DNA of 8,990 bases from contig JAAYDH010000094.1 of assembly GCA_012729405.1 (NCBI GenBank), positions 1 through 8,990 of the forward strand. The letters run 5' to 3'. Position numbers and translations under genes: made by a program. This stretch comes from Erysipelotrichaceae bacterium. GTDB lineage: Bacteria; Bacillota_I; Bacilli_A; RFN20; CAG-826. Each line of letters opens with the position of its first letter. Within the stretch, counting starts at the first letter, position 1. Below the pieces are notes generated by a model. It did not search any database and was not told the origin of the DNA. It saw nothing but the letters and a program-made list of their open reading frames with translations. Shown here in pieces: positions 1 through 6,589 of this stretch.

Positions 1-934
1 CATCATCGCTGGCATCGATGTGACGGCGGAGAATCTTATTCCCCCCGAAATCAATAAGGACACACCCGATTATTTGTCCTATCGCTTTAACACTCCTTTG
101 TGGTTGGTAAAAATGTGGACCAAACATTTCGGTGAACACATCACTTATCGCATATTGCGAAGTAATTCTAAACCATCCGTGACCTTCTGCTTGGTGAACA
201 AAGAAAAGAACACTCAAGAAGAACTCCTCATTAAGTACGATGACTTGATGGCGAGTCCTTTCCCAAATTTTGTCGTCACAAAGGACAAATCAAACATTAA
301 AAAGCACATCGCCTTTCAAAAGAAAGAGATTATCGATATTTCACCTGCCTGGAATGAGGTATTTGCTGCCGCGGATACCGATCCTATGCGGGGCATCGCA
401 ATTTACACCAGCTATCCGAATAACGCGTTCTTATCCTTGTTGTACAAGTATAATCGCGATGTGAAGTTCGATTTAGTAATTGGTGATTCGCAAGCTTTCT
501 TTGCAAGCAAGAAAACGATTGTTAATTTTGAACTGAAGAACGCTTCCTTCTTTGAAGCGACCCCAACTCAAATTATTACCTGTATTTCTAAACCAGTACA
601 CACCTTCTTCTTATTCCCCGATAGTTCGAAGTTCGCTTTATTAAAAGCTACTCCTGACTATTTTCTGAGAGCCTCTGCCGATCAACTCGATGGTATCATC
701 AAATCGGAAGAACTCGCTCTTAAAGAGTGCGGTGCGTTAGTAGAAGATGGCGGTCAATTAATCTATGCCGTTCCGACGATTAACAAGAAAGAATCAAGGC
801 GATTAATCAAGCGATTTATCGAAAACAATCCCTCTTTTTCTCTTGTCGCCGACAAACAAATATTCCCGTTTAGCGAATATGAAGAGAGCCTCTTCTTTGC
901 TGTCTTAAAAAAAGAGGAGTTGAAAGATGCTTAA
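1..934 (+). CDS. RsmB-like protein, catalytically degenerate (5' partial)
   Basis: The frame is open to the left window edge. A GTG at 20 is available, but the true start is probably outside, because RsmB proteins carry an N-terminal NusB-like RNA-binding domain of about 140 residues that is missing here. Numbering from the GTG, residues 18-60 match the start of the RsmB methyltransferase region (a TPLWLVKMW segment where the family has HPxWLVxRW, then a CLVN strand). Residues 231-298 match the family's C-terminus. RsmB normally makes m5C967 in 16S rRNA. Here the SAM-binding DxCAAPGGKT motif is replaced around 126-140 (TSYPNNAF), the PCS motif is not recognisable near 207-215, and the catalytic YSTCT is YAVPT at 249-253. 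It is therefore probably inactive as a methyltransferase, although the frame is intact. It heads the rlmN-prpC-prkC-rsgA chain, the usual rsmB position. Homology is fairly sure; lack of activity is inferred. Confidence 0.75.
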   Translation, partial: IIAGIDVTAENLIPPEINKDTPDYLSYRFNTPLWLVKMWTKHFGEHITYRILRSNSKPSVTFCLVNKEKNTQEELLIKYDDLMASPFPNFVVTKDKSNIKKHIAFQKKEIIDISPAWNEVFAAADTDPMRGIAIYTSYPNNAFLSLLYKYNRDVKFDLVIGDSQAFFASKKTIVNFELKNASFFEATPTQIITCISKPVHTFFLFPDSSKFALLKATPDYFLRASADQLDGIIKSEELALKECGALVEDGGQLIYAVPTINKKESRRLIKRFIENNPSFSLVADKQIFPFSEYEESLFFAVLKKEELKDA

Positions 935-1973
935 TCTTTTCGCTCAAGAGATAAACAAATTAGCTGAACAAATGGTAGCGGAAGGTCAAAAGCCTTATCG
1001 CGCTACGCAACTTTTTACGTGGATATATGAGAAGAAAGCTCGCTCTTTTGACGAGATGAGCGATGTTTCGCTTAAGTTCCGCGAGGTTCTCAAAGAAAAA
1101 TATACTCTTGAATTACCATCCTTATATCTCAAACAAGAGAGCAGTGACGGAACCATTAAATGTCTAGTTGCTCTCAAAGATGGAGCGAAGGTCGAAACTG
1201 TTTTAATGCGTTATTCCTATGGAAACGCTGTCTGTGTTTCCAGCCAAGTCGGTTGCAATATGGGATGTTCATTCTGCTCATCCGGACAACTCGGAAAGCA
1301 GAGGAATTTGACCGTTGATGAGATGATTGGTCAAATTTTAATCATTAATCAGCTCCTCGAAGCTGAGGGAAAAGGCGAAAAAGTTACTCATGTCGTCGTG
1401 ATGGGAACTGGAGAACCTTTTGATAACTATGACAATTTGATGGATTTTATTCGCATTGTCAATCATCCGAAAGGTTTTGAAATCGGAGCCCGTCACATCA
1501 CTGTATCAACATGTGGACTACCAGATGGAATTAGAAAGTACGCTCACGAAGGTTTGCAGACCAACTTGGCGATTTCTTTGCATGCTCCGAATAATGAATT
1601 GCGCAATCAATTGATGAAAATTAATAAAGTCTATCCTTTAGAAACATTAATGCCGGCGATTAAAGAATATGAGAAGGTGAGTGGAAGACGCGTCACTTAT
1701 GAATATCTCTTACTCTCCGAACTAAACGACACGAAGGAATATGCCGACCAATTGATTAATTTAATCAAAGGAACGATGGGATACGTCAATTTAATCCCTT
1801 ATAATGAAACCAACCTATGCAGTTATAAACGAAGCAGCGGCAACCGCATCCATCAATTTTTGGATTATCTCACTAAAGGCGGAGTGACAGCCACGATTCG
1901 CAAAGAATTTGGGTCGGATATTGATGCCGCTTGCGGCCAATTAAGAGCGAAAGTAGAAAAGAACATTATATGA
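927..1973 (+). CDS. rlmN: Dual-specificity RNA methyltransferase RlmN (23S rRNA A2503)
   Basis: Radical-SAM enzyme that methylates C2 of adenosine 2503 in the 23S rRNA peptidyl-transferase centre; the E. coli enzyme also modifies A37 of some tRNAs. At 348 residues it has normal family length. The CxxxCxxC iron-sulfur motif is C110, C114 and C117. The SAM-contacting motif is MGTGEPFDNYDN at 159-170, where B. subtilis has MGIGEP. ITVSTCGL is at 191-198, the NLAISLHAPNNELR block at 213-226, and the methyl-accepting C-terminal cysteine is C336 in DIDAACGQLRAK. The ATG is preceded by GAGGAG at 914-919 with a 7-base spacer. The gene overlaps the RsmB-like frame by 8 bases, implying coupled translation. 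Its TGA stop overlaps the next ATG. Identification is close to certain. Confidence 0.97.
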   Translation: MLNLFAQEINKLAEQMVAEGQKPYRATQLFTWIYEKKARSFDEMSDVSLKFREVLKEKYTLELPSLYLKQESSDGTIKCLVALKDGAKVETVLMRYSYGNAVCVSSQVGCNMGCSFCSSGQLGKQRNLTVDEMIGQILIINQLLEAEGKGEKVTHVVVMGTGEPFDNYDNLMDFIRIVNHPKGFEIGARHITVSTCGLPDGIRKYAHEGLQTNLAISLHAPNNELRNQLMKINKVYPLETLMPAIKEYEKVSGRRVTYEYLLLSELNDTKEYADQLINLIKGTMGYVNLIPYNETNLCSYKRSSGNRIHQFLDYLTKGGVTATIRKEFGSDIDAACGQLRAKVEKNII

Positions 1974-2725
1974 AAAAGAAAAATTATATATCGGGGACAT
2001 ATGCCTTCGGAACAGATATCGGTAAAGTCAGGCTCACCAACGAGGATCGAGCAATTGCCCTCACTAACATAAAGGGTAATATTCTTATGCTCATCTGCGA
2101 CGGAATGGGTGGAGCTAATAAAGGAGACTATGCCGCTTCCATCGCGATAAAATTAATCAGCGATGCTTTTATTGACAAACAAAAATTCCTCAATCGCTTC
2201 ATGGCGGCTAAATGGGTGATGGACATCATCAAAAAAGCCAACATCGCCATCTATGAAGAAGCTCAGAAAAATAAGATTTATGAAGGTATGGGAACAACTC
2301 TTACGCTAGTGTTAATCATGTCTAACCATCTTATCACCGCTCAAATCGGTGATTCTCGAGCATATGTCATTGACGAAAAAGAAATTTGCCAAATCACGGA
2401 AGATCAAACTTACGTAGCTTATCTATATCGCACGGGAAAAATCACCAAAAAAGAGATGCGCACTCATCCAAGACGCCATGTCTTAACCAACGCTTTGGGT
2501 ATTTTCCCTTCGGTTAACTTCGATTTCAAGATGACCACCTATCTCAACGAAAACATCCTCGTGTGCAGCGATGGGCTTTATAACAATGTCGAAGAGAATG
2601 CGATACTCACCATTCTACAAAGCGATGACACCACCGAGCAGAAGATTAATGAATTGATCGCTCTTGCTAACGCAAACGGAGGAAGCGACAACATCGCCGC
2701 CGTACTCTGGGAGGCCAGTAAATAA
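1970..2725 (+). CDS. prpC: PP2C-family serine/threonine protein phosphatase (PrpC/Stp type)
   Basis: Metal-dependent phosphatase expected to reverse phosphorylation by the adjacent kinase. It has 251 residues and every core PPM motif: RLTNEDR at 21-27, the metal-binding DGMGG at 44-48, GMGTT at 106-110, GDSR at 127-130, RHVLTNALG at 169-177, SDGLYNNV at 200-207 and GGSDNI at 237-242. Metal ligands are likely D26, D44, D201 and D240. The motif usually written TEDHS is TEDQT at 143-147, a conservative change. I chose the ATG at 1970, which overlaps the rlmN stop as ATGA and leaves a start typical of PrpC. A TTG at 1931 in the same frame would run 43 bases into rlmN and adds residues with no family match. 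No strong Shine-Dalgarno is visible, so translation probably depends on rlmN. No signal peptide or membrane segment: cytosolic. Confidence 0.95.
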   Translation: MKKKNYISGTYAFGTDIGKVRLTNEDRAIALTNIKGNILMLICDGMGGANKGDYAASIAIKLISDAFIDKQKFLNRFMAAKWVMDIIKKANIAIYEEAQKNKIYEGMGTTLTLVLIMSNHLITAQIGDSRAYVIDEKEICQITEDQTYVAYLYRTGKITKKEMRTHPRRHVLTNALGIFPSVNFDFKMTTYLNENILVCSDGLYNNVEENAILTILQSDDTTEQKINELIALANANGGSDNIAAVLWEASK

Positions 2726-3609
2726 TGCCAATTAAGATTGGATCAATTGTCGATGAAAGATATCGCGTGACTGCTCGTATTGGTCATGGTGGTATGGCGG
2801 AGGTTTACGAAGCCACTGATTTTATCACGAAGAAGCGCATCGCTATCAAATTGATACGCGAAGATGTAATGGCTAATCCCATCAACCTTCGCCGTTTTCA
2901 AAACGAAGCGACTATCGCCGCCTCTTTGAACCACCCCAATATCGTCAAAGTCTACAATCACGGAACCTATGAAGGCGTTCCCTATATTGCCAATGAATAT
3001 GTCGCGGGACAAACCCTTAAAGATGCCCTCGATTTCCGCTCGGCTTTGCCACTACAGGAGGCCATCAGCATTATGATTCAGCTCACCTCCGCACTCCAGT
3101 ATGCTCATGAACACAATATCGTTCATCGTGACGTCAAACCACACAACATCTTTTATCTTCCCGACGGAACGATCAAGTTGGGTGATTTCGGCATAGCCGA
3201 ACCCATCAACATTTCTAGTGGTCAGGAGAAGAGTAAAGATATCATCGGTTCAGTTCACTATATGGCTCCCGAGATTTCCCGTGGCTATCCCGCCACCCCT
3301 CAATCAGATGTCTACTCCGCTGGAATTACTTTATTTGAATTAATCACTGGTCGGGTACCTTTCAACGATGTTGACCCTGTGAAAGTCGTGGTTGCCCATA
3401 TACGAGACAAAGTCCCATCACCGAGAAAATATCTCCCTCACTGCTCGAAAGAAGTTGAAAGAGTAATTGTCAAAGCAACTGCTCGTAGCTTCAAAGAGCG
3501 ATACCATTCCGCGCAGGAATTTCATGATGATTTGGTTATTTTGACTCAAAATGCTGATTTATTAAAAGAAAAAAAGAGCTTCTTTGCTCGCATATTTGGT
3601 TTTAAATAA
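2725..3609 (+). CDS. prkC: Hanks-type serine/threonine protein kinase, PrkC-like, lacking TM and PASTA domains
   Basis: Eukaryotic-like protein kinase paired with the PP2C phosphatase just upstream. The kinase domain spans about residues 13-272: glycine loop GHGGMAEV at 20-27, ATP-anchoring K42, helix-C E61, catalytic loop HRDVKPHN at 134-141 (D136 is the base), DFG at 154-156, and GSVHYMAPE at 175-183 closing the activation loop. Firmicutes PrkC is usually about 600-650 residues with one transmembrane helix and several extracellular PASTA repeats that sense peptidoglycan. This one stops at 294, immediately after the kinase domain. The end is a short basic and aromatic tail (KEKKSFFARIFGFK) that could touch the membrane. 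The stop is clean and rsgA starts inside it, so this is a stable short form rather than a fresh truncation. Start: ATG overlapping the phosphatase stop by one base, with GGGAGG at 2709-2714. Confidence 0.94.
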   Translation: MPIKIGSIVDERYRVTARIGHGGMAEVYEATDFITKKRIAIKLIREDVMANPINLRRFQNEATIAASLNHPNIVKVYNHGTYEGVPYIANEYVAGQTLKDALDFRSALPLQEAISIMIQLTSALQYAHEHNIVHRDVKPHNIFYLPDGTIKLGDFGIAEPINISSGQEKSKDIIGSVHYMAPEISRGYPATPQSDVYSAGITLFELITGRVPFNDVDPVKVVVAHIRDKVPSPRKYLPHCSKEVERVIVKATARSFKERYHSAQEFHDDLVILTQNADLLKEKKSFFARIFGFK

Positions 3610-4475
3610 TGGAAGGAAAAATCCTCGCTTTAAGTTGTGGTATTTATTCTGTCTTGGTTGATGGAGTCATTTATCGCGCTCCCGCTCGGGGCATCTTCCG
3701 AATGGGAAGCATCAAACCGATGGTGGGGGACAATGTCGACCTCGATATTGGAAATATGGTTATCAATTTTGTCTACCCTCGTGTTAGCCAATTGAAAAGA
3801 CCCTCGGTCGCCAACATCGATCAAATGTTGGTTGTTTCCTCTTTGGTGGAACCAGCCTTCTCCTATTTACTCGCTTTTAAATATTTGACTTACGCCAATA
3901 TGAATGGCGTTAAAGCCAAACTGATTCTCACCAAGGACGATAAAAGTATCGATCAGAAAATGAAAGACGAAATTAAGGATGTCTTCAACCGTCTAAATAT
4001 TGATGTCTACTTTGTCAGTAACAAACAAGGAACCGGATTAAAAGAAGTTCGCACACTATTTAAAGATCATATCACTTGCCTTATCGGACAAACCGGAGTA
4101 GGAAAATCATCTTTAATCAACGCGATTGATCCTCAATTTGAACGAGAAGTTGGCGAATATTCTCGCGCTCTCGGAAGAGGCAAACATAAAACTAAGGAAG
4201 TAATATTACTTCCCTATGAAGGTGGATACATCGCCGACACTCCCGGTTTCTCTTCTCTTGATCTCGATTTATACAAGGAAGAACTCGCTCAGTACTTCCC
4301 TGGATTCACCGAGCTTTATCTCAAATGTTATTTCTCAAACTGTCTGCATATCTCTGAGGAGCGATGCGAAGTCAAAACAGCTCTCAAAGATGGTATAATT
4401 TCTAAGATAGCCTATGATTGCTATTTAACGCTTTCAAAAGAAGCAATTTCCCAAATACGGAGGTACGAAAAATGA
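3609..4475 (+). CDS. rsgA: Small ribosomal subunit biogenesis GTPase RsgA
   Basis: Circularly permuted GTPase that checks late maturation of the 30S subunit and is stimulated by the ribosome. It has 288 residues, normal for the family. Domains run in order: an N-terminal OB-fold (about 1-65), the NIDQMLVV strand at 69-76, then GTPase motifs in permuted order, G4 TKDD at 108-111, G1 GQTGVGKSS at 160-168, and G3 DTPG at 210-213. A zinc knuckle follows, with C240, C245, H247 and C253. The switch segment RGKHKTKE (190-197) lies where the family has RGRHTT. The ATG overlaps the kinase stop by one base, and no Shine-Dalgarno is visible upstream, so reinitiation by ribosomes leaving prkC is likely. 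In other Firmicutes RsgA is a known target of the PrkC kinase, a plausible link between these neighbours. Confidence 0.96.
   Translation: MEGKILALSCGIYSVLVDGVIYRAPARGIFRMGSIKPMVGDNVDLDIGNMVINFVYPRVSQLKRPSVANIDQMLVVSSLVEPAFSYLLAFKYLTYANMNGVKAKLILTKDDKSIDQKMKDEIKDVFNRLNIDVYFVSNKQGTGLKEVRTLFKDHITCLIGQTGVGKSSLINAIDPQFEREVGEYSRALGRGKHKTKEVILLPYEGGYIADTPGFSSLDLDLYKEELAQYFPGFTELYLKCYFSNCLHISEERCEVKTALKDGIISKIAYDCYLTLSKEAISQIRRYEK
4391..4399 (+). promoter_or_regulatory. Candidate internal promoter (extended -10) within 3' rsgA
   Basis: A perfect extended -10, TGGTATAAT, lies inside the rsgA reading frame. The -35 region 17 bases upstream (4371-4376, GTCAAA) matches the consensus poorly, as is common for extended -10 promoters. 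Transcription would begin near 4406, about 65 bases before rpe, and would drive rpe and the six-TM gene independently of the long operon. It could also be a chance product of the coding sequence (Lys-Asp-Gly-Ile-Ile). Confidence 0.4.
4459..4463 (+). promoter_or_regulatory. Ribosome binding site that fixes the rpe start
   Basis: GGAGG lies 8 bases before the ATG at 4472. It settles the rpe start there rather than at the in-frame TTG at 4418, which would add 18 residues with no family match. The site GGAGGTAC is repeated before glgC at the same spacing. Confidence 0.85.
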
Positions 4476-5131
4476 AAAAGACACTGGTTGCACCCTCGAT
4501 TCTCTCAGCAAATTTCGCTCACTTGAGTGAAGATATTAAACGCATCCAAGATGCGGGAGCGGATTGGCTTCATTTCGATGTGATGGATGGGCACTTTGTT
4601 CCCAATATTTCTTTTGGTTTACCAGTCCTCAAAGACATCGCACATACTCATAGCATGGTCAACGATGTTCATATCATGATTAGTAATCCGCGAGAATATG
4701 CGCAAAAATTCGTCGAAGCTGGTGCAGATTATTTAACCTTCCATTACGAGGCTTGTCGCAGTGATACGGAGGTCTTTGACATCATCGATCTCATCCATCA
4801 TGCAGGCGGAAAAGCAGGAATTTCAATCAAACCAAATACCCCCGTAGATAAAATCTTTCCTTTCCTCTATAGCCTCGATTTAGTCCTGATTATGAGCGTT
4901 GAACCCGGTTTCGGGGGTCAAAGTTTCATTCGTGAAGCACTTGGCAAAATTTTGCGCCTCCGCAGCTATCTTGATGCGAATGACATTAAGACACTCATCG
5001 AAGTTGATGGTGGTATTAACGCTATTACCGGTGAGGAATGCACGAAGATGGGGGCCGACGTTCTCGTTGCTGGATCTTACATCTTCAATGCTGAAAACAT
5101 CGAAGAAGCGATTAGGAGTTTAAAACTCTAA
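4472..5131 (+). CDS. rpe: Ribulose-phosphate 3-epimerase
   Basis: Interconverts D-ribulose 5-phosphate and D-xylulose 5-phosphate in the non-oxidative pentose phosphate pathway; cytosolic TIM-barrel enzyme. It has 219 residues, standard length. Visible signatures are APSILSANF at 8-15, HFDVMDGHFVPN at 34-45 (the family usually has HLDVMDG), DVHIMI at 65-70, MSVEPGFGGQSF at 141-152 and EVDGGIN at 177-183. The metal ligands should be H34, D36, H67 and D179, and D36 and D179 also act as the acid-base pair. The phosphate-binding end is VAGSYIF at 199-205. The ATG overlaps the rsgA TGA as ATGA. rpe directly after rsgA is the standard Firmicutes order. It may also be transcribed from the candidate promoter in rsgA. 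Confidence 0.97.
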   Translation: MKKTLVAPSILSANFAHLSEDIKRIQDAGADWLHFDVMDGHFVPNISFGLPVLKDIAHTHSMVNDVHIMISNPREYAQKFVEAGADYLTFHYEACRSDTEVFDIIDLIHHAGGKAGISIKPNTPVDKIFPFLYSLDLVLIMSVEPGFGGQSFIREALGKILRLRSYLDANDIKTLIEVDGGINAITGEECTKMGADVLVAGSYIFNAENIEEAIRSLKL

Positions 5132-5805
5132 TGCAATTTACATTACCCGCTTTTCTATTATCACTTTTATTCGGGGCACTTTTTCTCACCGCTTCTTTCG
5201 TTCGTTACAAAAACAAATACAAAGTTTCATACAATGTGCGTAACATGTTCCCTTATGAACTTAATTACAAAAGTACATTCATCGATAATTTTTACGGAAA
5301 TGTCGGATTAATTCTCACTTTATTTTCCTTTGGATTTTTCTTTTCTACCTTCGATTTACGTTTTGATAACATCTTCTTTATCATCATCTTTATTACTGGT
5401 GTTTTGACTTGTGTCTTCTTCTTAGGCCTAGTTTTCATTCCTTTGGATTTCATTCGTCTCCACAGCATCATCTTTATCTTGTATTTAATTTCCTCATTCT
5501 TATTGCCAGTTGCCATAAGCATTGGGGCATTTACTTACAATCAGCAAACTGGCTACACTTCTCAGATTCCTCCAATTGTATTTATCAGTGCGTTTATTGT
5601 CGCCCTTGTCGTTCTGGCGATCCTTTTGAATCCAAAACTCAATCTCAATATTCGCATGACCAAAGAATATGCCGAAGATGGTAGCGTTAAATACATTCGC
5701 CCGAAATTTATCACGATGGCTTTCACTCAGTGGCTTTTATTCTTCGTTCTTTATATAAACGAGATTCTACTCTTTGTTCTAACCTTAACGTTTACATCTT
5801 TGTGA
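5131..5805 (+). CDS. Unrecognised integral membrane protein, about six TM segments
   Basis: I do not recognise a family. The 224-residue protein is very hydrophobic, with likely membrane segments at about 3-24, 55-74, 80-105, 110-134, 147-167 and 193-220. Between segments 1 and 2 is a basic, aromatic stretch (25-50, rich in K, R and Y). Between segments 5 and 6 is a polar loop with charged residues (about 168-192). No signal peptidase site, transporter signature or catalytic motif is apparent. The ATG overlaps the rpe TAA by one base, and a modest GGAG at 5115-5118 lies 12 bases upstream. It is the last gene of the chain and ends just before a hairpin terminator. In many Firmicutes the gene after rpe is thiN (thiamine pyrophosphokinase); this protein is not ThiN-like. 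The position suggests nothing firm about function. Confidence 0.85.
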   Translation: MQFTLPAFLLSLLFGALFLTASFVRYKNKYKVSYNVRNMFPYELNYKSTFIDNFYGNVGLILTLFSFGFFFSTFDLRFDNIFFIIIFITGVLTCVFFLGLVFIPLDFIRLHSIIFILYLISSFLLPVAISIGAFTYNQQTGYTSQIPPIVFISAFIVALVVLAILLNPKLNLNIRMTKEYAEDGSVKYIRPKFITMAFTQWLLFFVLYINEILLFVLTLTFTSL

Positions 5806-5822
5806 TCTAGAAAACAAACATA

Positions 5823-5849
5823 AAAAAAGCGGATCGATTCCGCTTTTTT
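5823..5849. terminator. Bidirectional intrinsic terminator
   Basis: A perfect 11-base-pair hairpin: the GC core GCGGA/TCCGC is extended by six A-T pairs and closed by a five-base loop (5834-5838). The A run on one side and T run on the other supply a U tract in both directions. It lies between two convergent genes, the six-TM membrane protein (plus) and rpmB (minus), and should end both transcripts. Confidence 0.92.
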
Positions 5850-5871
5850 AGCTTTAAGGGATTAACCTATA

Positions 5872-6060
5872 TTACTTGTATTGTTTGTTGAGACTGCGAT
5901 AAGCGCGAGTCGACATACGAACTCGCATTTCTTGGCCGTCAACCACGACAGTACGGACTTGAAGATTGCAGTTCCATCTACGGCGTGAAGCTCTTAAAGA
6001 ATGGGAGCGGGTGTTACCACTCATCGGTCCTTTTCCAATTACTGGACATACTCTTGACAT
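5872..6060 (-). CDS. rpmB: 50S ribosomal protein L28
   Basis: A 62-residue basic ribosomal protein of the large subunit, normal length for L28. The N-terminal region has CPVIGKGPMSGNTRSHS (5-21), matching the family's C.ITGK....GN..SH pattern. RRWNCNLQ (27-34) matches the family's RxWxxNLQ. The last third (VVDGQEMRVRMSTRAYRSL) is the typical C-terminal part. Only one N-terminal cysteine is present (C5), so this is not the zinc-ribbon form with two CxxC pairs. A very good Shine-Dalgarno (AAGGAGG, complement at 6069-6075) lies 8 bases before the ATG. rpmB near the rsgA-rpe block, facing it, is standard in Firmicutes. It has its own candidate promoter and shares a terminator with the opposing operon. 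Confidence 0.97.
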   Translation of the reverse strand: MSRVCPVIGKGPMSGNTRSHSLRASRRRWNCNLQVRTVVVDGQEMRVRMSTRAYRSLNKQYK

Positions 6061-6087
6061 ATCGTAGGCCTCCTTTTGTTCCCGAAA

Positions 6088-6116
6088 ATGTTAGCATAAT
6101 CGACTAGTTTATGCAA
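6088..6116 (-). promoter_or_regulatory. Candidate rpmB promoter, extended -10
   Basis: On the minus strand the elements are TTGCAT (-35, 6111-6116), a 17-base spacer, and TAACAT (-10, 6088-6093). TATGC immediately precedes the -10, fitting the Gram-positive TRTGn extended -10. It would give a leader of about 20 bases that carries the strong ribosome binding site. The core TATGCTAA also occurs at the glgC promoter. Confidence 0.6.
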
Positions 6117-6121
6117 TAAAC
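6107..6121. repeat. Short perfect palindrome over the rpmB -35 region
   Basis: GTTTAT and ATAAAC are perfect inverted six-base arms around a three-base centre (GCA on the plus strand). The palindrome covers the putative -35 of rpmB. It could be an operator, or a weak AT-rich hairpin after the upstream PH-like gene. Chance occurrence in AT-rich DNA is also possible. Confidence 0.35.
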
Positions 6122-6132
6122 AAATATGGATT

Positions 6133-6582
6133 TTATAACTTAATGCGTGGGAAGCGGTTTTTGACGTCTTCCTTGCTCATCAAATTTTTGCAGTTCTTTT
6201 CCAAAGCTTCAAAGAGTTTATTCGCTTTGTCGGGAATCAAATAAATTGATTGACCACTTTTCATGACAATGGTGATTGTCGCTTCTTTCTTGTTAGGATT
6301 CTGCTCAATGTAGAGAATATCTGAATACGGATAAAACAATCCGCGACGAAATTTAACAACAACAAGTTGGTCTTTCTCAATGACATAAAAATAAGTGCTA
6401 ATTGTGAGAATAAAGATGACAATCGACATTCCAAGGAAAACTCCAATGATGAGCCACTGACGGTAGTCCCAGTTTTTCGAAAGGAAGATGCTAATGCAAC
6501 TTGCAAACACAAGGACTGCTGAAAAAAGGAAGATCGCGATGCCTAGCCAGATAACTTTTTTTCTTGAAGGCCAAACTTTCAT
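6133..6582 (-). CDS. Small membrane protein with two TM helices and a PH-like cytoplasmic domain
   Basis: A 149-residue protein with membrane helices at about 10-34 and 42-66. A soluble C-terminal domain (about 67-135) follows, whose strand pattern looks like the bacterial PH-like domains found in many small Firmicutes membrane proteins: YVIEKDQLVVVKFRRGLF, then YSDILYIEQNP, ATITIVMKSG and SIYLIPDKANKLFEALE. The N-terminus is basic (MKVWPSRKK), consistent with a cytoplasmic start. The function of such proteins is mostly unknown and I cannot give a specific one. No Shine-Dalgarno precedes the ATG, and a -10-like sequence ends only seven bases before it, so the mRNA may be leaderless. It lies upstream of rpmB in the same direction with a 72-base gap and no terminator, so read-through into rpmB is possible. 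The family call is inferred from pattern alone. Confidence 0.7.
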   Translation of the reverse strand: MKVWPSRKKVIWLGIAIFLFSAVLVFASCISIFLSKNWDYRQWLIIGVFLGMSIVIFILTISTYFYVIEKDQLVVVKFRRGLFYPYSDILYIEQNPNKKEATITIVMKSGQSIYLIPDKANKLFEALEKNCKNLMSKEDVKNRFPRIKL

Positions 6583-6589
6583 ATTATTG

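Noticed and set aside
20..934. Complete gene starting at the GTG at 20
   Set aside because: The frame is open to the window edge, and the RsmB family has a large N-terminal domain upstream, so the gene is more likely cut by the window boundary.
1931..1969. Upstream TTG start for the phosphatase, overlapping rlmN by 43 bases
   Set aside because: The added 13 residues have no family match, and the ATG at 1970 with the ATGA overlap gives a normal PrpC N-terminus.
1970..1973. Mycoplasma-type code with TGA read as Trp
   Set aside because: TGA ends four genes at positions matching normal protein lengths and overlapping the next start (three as ATGA); Trp residues are encoded by TGG.
2725..3609. 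Frameshift truncating the kinase
   Set aside because: The rsgA start overlaps the kinase stop directly, leaving no downstream space for lost TM or PASTA sequence, so it is a genuinely short gene.
4418..4471. Upstream TTG start for rpe
   Set aside because: The ATG at 4472 has GGAGG at ideal spacing and gives the standard family N-terminus and length.
5292..5522. Minus-strand frame of 76 residues, very rich in Lys
   Set aside because: It is the antisense image of the hydrophobic codons of the six-TM protein; such K-rich shadows are expected, and no ribosome site supports it.
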